This document shows, one piece after another, positions 18,396 to 25,980 of a stretch of DNA of 64,000 nucleotides (its first letter is position 1; each line of letters begins with the position of its first letter). A program made the position numbers and the translations under genes. The notes beneath the pieces are model-generated. The model did not search any database. It was not told where the DNA came from and was given only the letters and a program-made list of their open reading frames with translations. Source of the DNA: Peptoniphilus pacaensis (GTDB lineage: Bacteria; Bacillota; Clostridia; Tissierellales; Peptoniphilaceae); the NCBI RefSeq assembly GCF_900088125.1, contig NZ_FLQT01000003.1, positions 124,001 through 188,000 of the forward strand. The letters are read 5' to 3'.

Positions 18396-19547
18396 TTACG
18401 ATGGAGCCGATTCGCCGGCAGGCTTATCGCCCTGCGTGGGGAGATCTCGCCTGGTTTCGTGACGCGCTTCTTCCGCTTGTTTAATGCGGTTGTAAGCGTG
18501 CATAATCAATGCCAAGGTGACGACGCCGTAGGAGATGAAGGTACGGAAGTATTCGCCCATCATGGCATCGCCCGTTAAGATCCGGCCCGCTTGAGGCAGG
18601 ATAATAAACATTAAGTGGAACAACATGGTCCCGAGGATGGCGTTGGGAATCGTGGCCCGCATGACGCTGGCGCCGCCGACGAGAATAGAAGCCGCCGCGT
18701 AAAGGGCCGCTTGGTCTTGGCCGGCATAAGTGGCCAGGGTGCCGATGTTTTGCAGATAGATAATCTGACCGTAGCATGCGAGAACGGTGGAGATGACAAT
18801 GGATTTTACCCGCACTTTGTCGGAGTAAATGCCGGCATTGCCGGAAATCACTTGGTCCATCCCGACGGCCTTCATATCGTGGCCCAGCTTGGTCTTTTTG
18901 AACCAGACGATAAAGACGCAGAGCAGGGCGATGATAATAATGGTGACCACGGGAATGTCGAAGTTAATGGCGTGCTTCGACGTAATGGGCAAGTTGATTC
19001 TATAGAGCAGGATGTTGTCGATGGCGTGGGCCGTGTCCAAGGTGATGGAGTTTTTAATGCCGTAGCCCTTCGACAGAATCATAGACGCATTGTGCATGGG
19101 TACCACGGACCCGCACAGATAGAGCAAGAACAGCATGTACACACCCAGCATAAAGAAGGCGAGCATCATGGATGTAATCATTTCGCGGCCACGAGCACGA
19201 TTCAGAACGTGACCGGAAAATTTACCGAGCAAAATGGCGATGGGCGTGCCGATTAAGACGGCGACAAGAATGCCCGCCGGTCCCGTAATGCCCCAGTCTT
19301 GGGCGAAGATCAAACCGATTTGGCCACTCATGGCGCCCAGGGGGATCCCGAAGTTAATGCCCATGCCGGCAATAATGGGGATGATCAGGGAAAGGACGAG
19401 GAAGGTGTTTCGCACCATACGCTTGCCGATTTCCGACGTAACATAGCCCAAGGGCGGTTTGGCGATCCATAAGCCGATAGCGATGATGATGATGAACAGA
19501 ATCGGTACTGCGGATCGCGACAGCTTTGATTTCAAGGATTTATTCAT
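18396..19547 (-). CDS. ABC importer permease 2 (BPD_transp_2, sugar/nucleoside type)
   Basis: The 383-residue membrane protein has about eight to ten hydrophobic segments. It carries the conserved GMGINFGIPLGAMSGQIG and the coupling region KAVGMDQVISGNAGIYSDKVR, like its neighbour. Both permeases share the layout of carbohydrate-uptake-2 or BmpA-type importers, so they likely form a heterodimer. It overlaps the first permease gene by eight bases. The C-terminal 30 residues are charged and cytoplasmic. Confidence 0.85.
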   Translation of the reverse strand: MNKSLKSKLSRSAVPILFIIIIAIGLWIAKPPLGYVTSEIGKRMVRNTFLVLSLIIPIIAGMGINFGIPLGAMSGQIGLIFAQDWGITGPAGILVAVLIGTPIAILLGKFSGHVLNRARGREMITSMMLAFFMLGVYMLFLLYLCGSVVPMHNASMILSKGYGIKNSITLDTAHAIDNILLYRINLPITSKHAINFDIPVVTIIIIALLCVFIVWFKKTKLGHDMKAVGMDQVISGNAGIYSDKVRVKSIVISTVLACYGQIIYLQNIGTLATYAGQDQAALYAAASILVGGASVMRATIPNAILGTMLFHLMFIILPQAGRILTGDAMMGEYFRTFISYGVVTLALIMHAYNRIKQAEEARHETRRDLPTQGDKPAGESAPS

Positions 19548-20610
19548 TGTGATTCCTCCTGGTCAATGCGTAGACGATCATACCGTTGGTGACGATCAAT
19601 CTGAGAACTTCCGATACGTCAATGTTAATGGCGCCGTTAATGACCGTCGGGGTCAAGGTAATGATGCCTTGGAACAAGAAGGTTCCGATGATGACGTTGG
19701 GAATGGTCGCCTTGTTGATACTGGCACCGCCGATTAAGAGGGCAGCTACCGTTTGGAAGGTAAAGGCCAAAGGCGATTGATAGAGCTGAATAAATCCGTA
19801 GGATTGTTGATAGACGATAATCCCTACGGCGGCGATGACGGTGGATAAAATAACCGAGAGCAAGCGCATACGATTAATGTGAATGCCGCCCGCCTTGGCG
19901 TATTCGGGATTGGATCCCACGGCGGTCATGGCGGTACCGGTCTTCGTGCGGAAGAATGCCCACACGGCCACTGCCAGGATGGCGAAGATCAAATACATGC
20001 CCACGGGAATGCGAACGCCGGCGATACGGAAGCTTAAGAAGTCCGTCAAAATACCGGTAGACATTTTGGTCCCGGTAGCGTCGACGGTGTTGCGCATCCA
20101 GTATGCGGCGACGGGGATTTGTTGCGACAAACCGTGGCCGCCGTAGCTTAATACGGATACGGGGTTTTTATAGGGCAAGACCAAATAGGCCATGCACATA
20201 AAAGCCGTAAAGGAGTAGCCGACATAGGTGGCGATTAACATTTCGTCGCCTTTAATTTTGTTTAGGAGTGCGCCGTAGCCCCATCCGAAGACGACGGCCA
20301 CGAGGGCGCCCAGGAGCATACCGACAAAAATGCCGGTGAATCCGGTGAGGCCGAATTCGATACTGGTGACGCCGCCTAAAATCCCGGCGACGACGCCGAT
20401 GGGCAAGCCGAAGTTCAAACCGCAGCCCGATTGTACCATGGGAATCAGGCTGAGAACCAAGATTGAAAACATGCCGAAGCGTGCTAAGACGTTTTCGATG
20501 GAGTCGCCCAGGGAAACGCCTGCGGCCGGTGCCGCTGCAAATAATGCGAAAAGGAAGAGGGCGATAATCAGCCGAGGCAGCCCGATTCGTTCAATAAAAG
20601 ATTTATTCAT
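19540..20610 (-). CDS. ABC importer permease 1 (BPD_transp_2, sugar/nucleoside type)
   Basis: A 356-residue membrane protein with QSGCGLNFGLPIGVVAGILGG early, a family feature. A coupling-loop-like stretch AVGSNPEYAKAGGIHINRMR lies in the second half. It overlaps the ATPase gene by eight bases and the second permease by eight, so the operon is tightly packed. It would form the channel together with the second permease. Neither gene tells the substrate. Confidence 0.85.
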   Translation of the reverse strand: MNKSFIERIGLPRLIIALFLFALFAAAPAAGVSLGDSIENVLARFGMFSILVLSLIPMVQSGCGLNFGLPIGVVAGILGGVTSIEFGLTGFTGIFVGMLLGALVAVVFGWGYGALLNKIKGDEMLIATYVGYSFTAFMCMAYLVLPYKNPVSVLSYGGHGLSQQIPVAAYWMRNTVDATGTKMSTGILTDFLSFRIAGVRIPVGMYLIFAILAVAVWAFFRTKTGTAMTAVGSNPEYAKAGGIHINRMRLLSVILSTVIAAVGIIVYQQSYGFIQLYQSPLAFTFQTVAALLIGGASINKATIPNVIIGTFLFQGIITLTPTVINGAINIDVSEVLRLIVTNGMIVYALTRRNHNE

Positions 20611-22198
20611 GGGTATCCACCTCTACTTTCTCACCACTCATTAACAAGCCGAATTGGCTGGCATCCGTCGTGGCAGGCAGAATGCCCGCAATGCGTCCTT
20701 CGCAAATAACGGCGATGCGGTCGCAAATGCTGCGCAACTCTTCCAGTTCCGATGAAATCATGACGATGGTCGTTTCTTCTTCCCTGTTGATTTTTTCAAG
20801 GGAGTTCAAAACCAATTCTTTGGCGCCGATGTCGATGCCTCGAGTCGGTTCGGAAACGAATAAAAGCTCGGGATCCATACACAGGGCCTTGGCTAAGCAT
20901 ACTTTTTGTTGGTTGCCGCCGGAAAGGTTGCCTGCCTTTTGGTGGCTGCCCGTGGTGCGAATAGCCAAGGATTCGATGTACTCGTCGGATACACGTTTCA
21001 TTTCCGCTTCGTCGCGGAAGCGCATGCCGAGGACTCGCTTAATAAATTTGTCTTGAACCTGCATGGCGTTAAAGGAGATATTCCAGTAAATAGGCTCTTC
21101 CAGTAAAAGGCCCACGCCGCGGCGGTCTTCGGACACGAAAGCAATTTTGCTTCCCAATATTTTTTTGGTATTGCCCAAGGGCAGGGGCTTTCCTTGAAAC
21201 TCCACAGAGCCCGTCGCCGGATAAGTGCCCAAGATGCCGTTGGCGATGCCCAGCTTGCCTTGACCGGCAAGGCCGGCAATACCTAAAATTTCCCCTTCGT
21301 AGACGTCAAGATTCACATCGTAAACCTGTTCACCGGGCATATCCACGGCCAGATTGCGAATGCTTAACGCCACTTCGTCGGAAATTTTGCGGTTCGGGTC
21401 TTTCGCTTCGGGGCGAATGCCGTTTTCGCGGCCCACCATCCAAGCGGCGATTTGATCGATGCTCAAGCCTTCGTTCTTTCTGCGCTCGACGATTTCGCCG
21501 TCACGCAGTACCACGATGGAATCGCAAATAGCCAGAATTTCTCTCAAGCGGTGAGTGATAAAGATAATGGCGATCCCCATATCCGACAGACGCTTCAGTG
21601 CTTTCATCAGTTGATCCGCTTCGGTTTCCGTCAATACGGCGGTGGGCTCGTCCATTATAATGAGCTTCACATCCTCACGGGTGATTTCCCGGGCGATTTC
21701 GATAAATTGTTTATGGCCTACGGGCATTTCTGAAACCATGCCCGTCGGATCGATGGCGATGCCCAAGGTATCCAGGGAGTTGCCGGACAGGGCGATATTC
21801 GCATCCGTGTCGATGGTGTTGTATTTCTTTCCGAAAATAGTAGAGAGGACCGATTTCTTGGTGCGTTCCATATTAAAGGTGGTGTTTTCCGCCGCCGTAA
21901 AGCCCGGAATCAAGTTAAATTCCTGGTGCACCATGCCGATGCCCGCATCCAGGGCGTCGATGGGTGATTTGAAATCGATGGGCTCGCCGTTCAATAAAAT
22001 TTCTCCGTCGAAGCCGCCGGTGTCCCGGATGACTTCCATGCCGAAGATAATATTCATTAGGGTCGATTTGCCTGCGCCGTTTTCGCCGACGAGCCCGAGG
22101 ATTTCCCCGGGCTTCAGCTCAAAGCTGACGTCTTTTAAAACGACGTTTTCGCCGAAGCGCTTTTCGACATGTCGAACCTCCATCATGTTCTCTGTCAA
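20603..22198 (-). CDS. ABC importer ATPase, double-domain sugar/nucleoside type
   Basis: The 531-residue protein has two ABC domains. The first has Walker A GENGAGKST, Walker B IIMDEP and a divergent signature EMPVGHKQF. The second has a degenerate P-loop (GLAGQGKLG) but a good LSGGNQQKV signature and LLFVSEPTRGIDIG. This asymmetry is normal for the RbsA/MglA/YufO class. It is separated from the binding-protein gene by 71 bases holding a strong hairpin, which likely lowers its expression relative to the binding protein. Confidence 0.9.
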   Translation of the reverse strand: MTENMMEVRHVEKRFGENVVLKDVSFELKPGEILGLVGENGAGKSTLMNIIFGMEVIRDTGGFDGEILLNGEPIDFKSPIDALDAGIGMVHQEFNLIPGFTAAENTTFNMERTKKSVLSTIFGKKYNTIDTDANIALSGNSLDTLGIAIDPTGMVSEMPVGHKQFIEIAREITREDVKLIIMDEPTAVLTETEADQLMKALKRLSDMGIAIIFITHRLREILAICDSIVVLRDGEIVERRKNEGLSIDQIAAWMVGRENGIRPEAKDPNRKISDEVALSIRNLAVDMPGEQVYDVNLDVYEGEILGIAGLAGQGKLGIANGILGTYPATGSVEFQGKPLPLGNTKKILGSKIAFVSEDRRGVGLLLEEPIYWNISFNAMQVQDKFIKRVLGMRFRDEAEMKRVSDEYIESLAIRTTGSHQKAGNLSGGNQQKVCLAKALCMDPELLFVSEPTRGIDIGAKELVLNSLEKINREEETTIVMISSELEELRSICDRIAVICEGRIAGILPATTDASQFGLLMSGEKVEVDTHE

Positions 22199-22214
22199 AA
22201 TTTACCTCCTAATA

Positions 22215-22249
22215 GGAAATAAACCAACGAAAATCGCTGGTTTATTTCC
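22215..22249 (-). terminator. intercistronic hairpin between binding-protein and ATPase genes
   Basis: Perfect 12-base stem GGAAATAAACCA / TGGTTTATTTCC with further inner pairing CGA/TCG. There is no long T-run, so it more likely stabilises the 3' end of the upstream message or attenuates partially than stops transcription. Confidence 0.65.
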
Positions 22250-22269
22250 GATGCATTTGGTTGTTAAGA

Positions 22270-23616
22270 TTATTCGCCGGTTTCGCCTTCAGCTTGTTCT
22301 TGATCTTGCTTGATGGCGTCTAAGTCGATGTTCATGGTCATGTATTTTTCAGGTACTTCGACCTTGTCCATGCCCAGGTAGCCCTTACCGTAGACGTAGG
22401 TGTCTTGTGCGAGAAGAATGTGGTTTTCTTTCTTTTCGCCGGAAGCGCGGTCGATGTAGTTCGTACCCATCCACTTTGCACCTTCTGTGTAGTTGTCAAT
22501 GCAGTCGATGACGTTATCGATATTGGTTAATTCCATCTTGCCGTGTAATACTTCTTGTACTAAGTCAACGGCACCTAAGGTGAGGGAGTAACCTAAAGAG
22601 TAAGCCCAGGTACCCATGCGGCCGGATCCGCCTGCTGCAACGACGGCTTTTTCAACTTCTTCGTTGATGGCCTTCCAGTCCCCTGCCTTGTCTTGGATAT
22701 CGACGGAGAATGCTTTCGGATAGCCCATGATGGGGGAAGGTAAGTCTTGTTCGACGAAGATGGCGCCGCCTGCTGCAACCCCTCTTAACAAGGGTTCGGT
22801 GTGAGCGTCATTGGTACAGAAGAACGCTGTGTCCTTGCCGTATTTGTCGATCCAAGGTTGAATGTTTTCTGCAACGTATTGTTGTGCGCCGGGAACTCCG
22901 ATGTCGGTGGTCGGGTCGGGAGCGTTTAAGGAAATAAATTCAAGTCCTAAGTCCTTGCAAGCTTCTTCCATAATGGCGCGACGCAGAGCTAAGAGCTCGA
23001 TGGACATGTGGCGAGGGAAGGTGATGTGAGCAAACTTCGTTGCGCCCATGTCTTTTGCTGCTTTAATGATGCGGTAGCCGCGGCTGACGTTGTCGGCATC
23101 CAGAACTAAGTCTGCAGAGTTTTCAGCCATAACCGTATCTTCTTGTGCAACCAGGTTAACTAAGATAATGTCCGGACGTTTGGCGCGAATTTGTTGGAAT
23201 GCAGCCGAGGTGCCGGGAACCGATTGGTTGACGATAACTGCACGCATATCCGGGTCGTCTGCCATGGCGACGATTTTGGAAATGGTGGTTTCTTGTTCCG
23301 CTTCGAAACGGTCGGGATAGGTGTCGTGGCGAATCATGCCGCCTTCGTCGGCGTTTCCGTATTTCTTAACGGCGTCTTGAGCCGCACGGAATTCGTCTTC
23401 CGCTTGAGAAACGGTACCGGTGACGATACCAATATGGATCGTGTCGTCGTCTTTCAAGGTTTCGAATTTTGCCTTGGTCGGTTCTTTCGGTGCATCGGCA
23501 TTGCCGCTGTTTCCGGAGTTGTTGGCCGTGTCGACTTTAGTACAAGCCGCGGTGAAGACCAACAGCATCATGGCTACGAGAGCCATGGACAAAAAACGTC
23601 TTTTTCCTAGTTTCAT
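22270..23616 (-). CDS. DUF3798-type solute-binding lipoprotein
   Basis: The 448-residue protein has a lipoprotein signal (LSMALVAMMLLVFTAAC, lipid-anchored Cys), a Gly/Asn-rich linker, and a periplasmic-binding-protein-like fold. It matches what I know of DUF3798 proteins (IHIGIVTGTVSQAEDEFRAA, HITFPRHMSIELLALRR). It is the ligand catcher of the adjacent importer, held outside the membrane. ATG 23616 is preferred to 23622 because AGGAG then lies eight bases upstream. It has its own near-consensus promoter. The ligand of this family is not established. Confidence 0.85.
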   Translation of the reverse strand: MKLGKRRFLSMALVAMMLLVFTAACTKVDTANNSGNSGNADAPKEPTKAKFETLKDDDTIHIGIVTGTVSQAEDEFRAAQDAVKKYGNADEGGMIRHDTYPDRFEAEQETTISKIVAMADDPDMRAVIVNQSVPGTSAAFQQIRAKRPDIILVNLVAQEDTVMAENSADLVLDADNVSRGYRIIKAAKDMGATKFAHITFPRHMSIELLALRRAIMEEACKDLGLEFISLNAPDPTTDIGVPGAQQYVAENIQPWIDKYGKDTAFFCTNDAHTEPLLRGVAAGGAIFVEQDLPSPIMGYPKAFSVDIQDKAGDWKAINEEVEKAVVAAGGSGRMGTWAYSLGYSLTLGAVDLVQEVLHGKMELTNIDNVIDCIDNYTEGAKWMGTNYIDRASGEKKENHILLAQDTYVYGKGYLGMDKVEVPEKYMTMNIDLDAIKQDQEQAEGETGE

Positions 23617-23679
23617 AGTCATCTCTCCTATATTCCTATGTAATTTGGCTTCCCTTAAGCGATTTCTTAAGTTGCTAAC

Positions 23680-23708
23680 ATTCTAGTTCACTAAAGCAAA
23701 AAAGTCAA
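23680..23708 (-). promoter_or_regulatory. sigma-A type promoter of the ABC importer operon
   Basis: On the minus strand TTGACT (23708-23703) and TAGAAT (23685-23680) are separated by exactly 17 bases, 64 bases upstream of the binding-protein start. Confidence 0.75.
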
Positions 23709-23762
23709 GCCATGTATTGTTTTCTTCTATTTTTTGTCTAAGATATCTTTATTTCCCTATAG

Positions 23763-23792
23763 AAAAAACCTCTCCATCCATAGAGAGGTTTT
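23763..23792 (-). terminator. terminator after the YhgE pair
   Basis: On the minus strand AAAACCTCTC / GAGAGGTTTT with a short loop and six T residues, eight bases after the stop at 23800. Confidence 0.85.
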
Positions 23793-23799
23793 ATAAATG

Positions 23800-25980
23800 C
23801 TACATTAGGTTGGTTTCTTCCAGCTTTTCCTCAAAGCGTTCATTGAGCCTGATCACCGGCCGGCGCAGGACGAGGCCCAAGACCAGGGAGGCTAGGACGT
23901 AGATCTGCAGAAGAAGCAGTTCTTTTCCGTAAACATGGCCGTAAAAGCCTCCGATGGTTTCTTTCATGGCGTTCATGCTGTGCACAAAGGGCAGGAAGGG
24001 ATACATGGCTCGAAACACGCCGGGCGCCACGTCGATGGGAAAGGTGCCCCCGCTCCCGGCCACTTGAATGACCATGAGAACGACGCAAACGGCTTTTCCG
24101 ATGTCGCCGAAGGAGACGGTCAGTGTGTAGATGAGGACGGTAAAGACCATGCTCGCCACCCAGGTAGCAAAGAGAAAGCCCGCGAGATGAAGGCATTGGA
24201 TCCTCAAAAAATACAGATCGCCCAGAGCGATGAGCAGGCTTTGGATCGTGGCGATAATAAGAAACAGGCCCAGCCTTCCGAAGTACTGTTCATGGGGTTT
24301 AAACTCGCCGTGCTTTTCTTCATAGGAGCTCGGCGTCCCCACGTCGATGAGGGCCACTTGAATGACGGCGCCAACCCAAAGGGCCAGGGTCGTATAAAAG
24401 GACGCCATGGCCGATCCGTAATTTTCCACGGCATAGATATGGTGGGTGCGCGTCTGTACCGGTCTGGACAGGAACTGACTCAGCTCGTCCGTGTCTTCCG
24501 AAAGAAATTGTTTGATCCGGTTCGTGCTTTCGGAGTTTTCCAAAACCACCGTTCGATCGTAGAGTTCGTCCATGGTCGAAGCCGCGCCCTCCATCAGCTG
24601 AATGGAAGTGTCCATGTGATCGCTTAAATCCGCCAGATTTTCTTCCACGCGTCCCGACAGGCGGGCCATCTCTTCCGCCGATTGCTTTCCTTCGGCCCAA
24701 AGTTTTTCCGTGTCTCCGCCGACGCCGTCTAATTGCTTTTCAATGGCGCCCAGTCTCGTAAACATGGTGTTTTGAAAATCTTGGCGCAGGGACTTTAGAT
24801 TGTCTTCGTTCTTCTTTTTGTTCTCGATAAATTCCAGGCGCAGGGCCTTGACATCGTCGTGGCCCCGGGCTTCGGCATCGGCCACGCTTTTCAAGCTGCG
24901 CACCATGGCCTCTTCATAGCCTTTGCTCCGGTGGATTTTTTCCGCCGCCCGATCCAAGCCCGTCAGAGGGATGGGCAGATCGCTATTAAAGCCGACGAGC
25001 TTTTCCTCCATGGCCCCCTTATCGGCAATGTCTTGCTCCAAAGTGGCGATGGCCGCCGCCCTGGATGCGACGAAGCGATCGCGATTCTTTTCGCCGTCGG
25101 CAAAGAGATCGTCCACATCGCTTCCGATTTTTTCCATATAGGCGATGTTTTTATCCAAGGTCGTTTCCACGCTTTGCCGAAAGGCTTTCAGAGTGGTTTT
25201 TAATTCGTCCAGATCCTTCTTGTCCTCCTTCATGCGGGCCATGCCTTCGTCCACCGTGTGCAGGGATGCGTCCATGAGGCGGTCCGAGTTCTTCATTACT
25301 GCCCGGGAGGATTCAGCCAGCTGTTGAAAGGAACGCAGGCTCGACGCCTGTGTGCGCAAGGTATCGCCGCTTTCCGTCAATTGACCCTGAAGCCTTTGCC
25401 AAAGGGCATCGGTATGAGGCTCCTGTCCGTCTTCGGTAAAAGTCAGGAGGCTGTCGAAGGCCGTGGTATAAAGGGTTCGCGTAAAGGTCTCTTTTACCCA
25501 ATCGGTCAGGCTTCCCGCCTCCTTTCCCACGACTTTCGGCGCAATGGCGTTTTTCTTTTCGTTGACGTAATACTCAATCGCCGGCGCTTGGCCGTCGGGG
25601 GAAAGAAAGGAAAACATCTTTTCGCTGAAATCTTTGGGGATGACCACGGCGGCGTAGTATTTTCCGCTTTTGACGCCGTCCACGGCATCTTCCCTGTCCG
25701 TAAAAATCCAATCGACCTTTGCCTCCACGGCCAGGTTCATCTTTACTTTTTCGCCGACATTAAATGTTTTGGGGATCAGCGTGGGATGGTAGCCCTCGTC
25801 TTCATTGACCACGGCCATGGGTAATTCTTCCGTGTGTTTGTAGGGATCCCACGAAGCGGCGATATTAAACCAGGCGTAAAGACATGGGACCAAACAAATG
25901 CCTAAAAGGACCACCAGGACGATGCTGTTGCCTTTGATCCTGGAAAAGTCCTCCTTAATATGCTTGAAAATCATCTTCAT
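23800..25980 (-). CDS. YhgE/Pip-family membrane protein (second copy)
   Basis: The 726-residue protein has the YhgE/Pip architecture: one N-terminal membrane helix (GNSIVLVVLLGICLVPCLYAW) leading into FNIAASWDPY, a conserved block near YYAAVVIPKDFSEKMFS, a long extracellular coiled-coil region (about 200-520), and a C-terminal ABC-2-like bundle of about five helices. It overlaps the upstream paralogue by 26 bases. Family members serve as phage receptors (Pip) or relate to EsaA of type VII secretion and to envelope stress; the function here is not known. Confidence 0.85.
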   Translation of the reverse strand: MKMIFKHIKEDFSRIKGNSIVLVVLLGICLVPCLYAWFNIAASWDPYKHTEELPMAVVNEDEGYHPTLIPKTFNVGEKVKMNLAVEAKVDWIFTDREDAVDGVKSGKYYAAVVIPKDFSEKMFSFLSPDGQAPAIEYYVNEKKNAIAPKVVGKEAGSLTDWVKETFTRTLYTTAFDSLLTFTEDGQEPHTDALWQRLQGQLTESGDTLRTQASSLRSFQQLAESSRAVMKNSDRLMDASLHTVDEGMARMKEDKKDLDELKTTLKAFRQSVETTLDKNIAYMEKIGSDVDDLFADGEKNRDRFVASRAAAIATLEQDIADKGAMEEKLVGFNSDLPIPLTGLDRAAEKIHRSKGYEEAMVRSLKSVADAEARGHDDVKALRLEFIENKKKNEDNLKSLRQDFQNTMFTRLGAIEKQLDGVGGDTEKLWAEGKQSAEEMARLSGRVEENLADLSDHMDTSIQLMEGAASTMDELYDRTVVLENSESTNRIKQFLSEDTDELSQFLSRPVQTRTHHIYAVENYGSAMASFYTTLALWVGAVIQVALIDVGTPSSYEEKHGEFKPHEQYFGRLGLFLIIATIQSLLIALGDLYFLRIQCLHLAGFLFATWVASMVFTVLIYTLTVSFGDIGKAVCVVLMVIQVAGSGGTFPIDVAPGVFRAMYPFLPFVHSMNAMKETIGGFYGHVYGKELLLLQIYVLASLVLGLVLRRPVIRLNERFEEKLEETNLM

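Noticed and set aside
18615-19256. 213-residue open frame opposite the ABC permease
   Set aside because: It lies wholly inside a well-supported permease gene and is rich in His/Gly/Asp as expected of an antisense frame.
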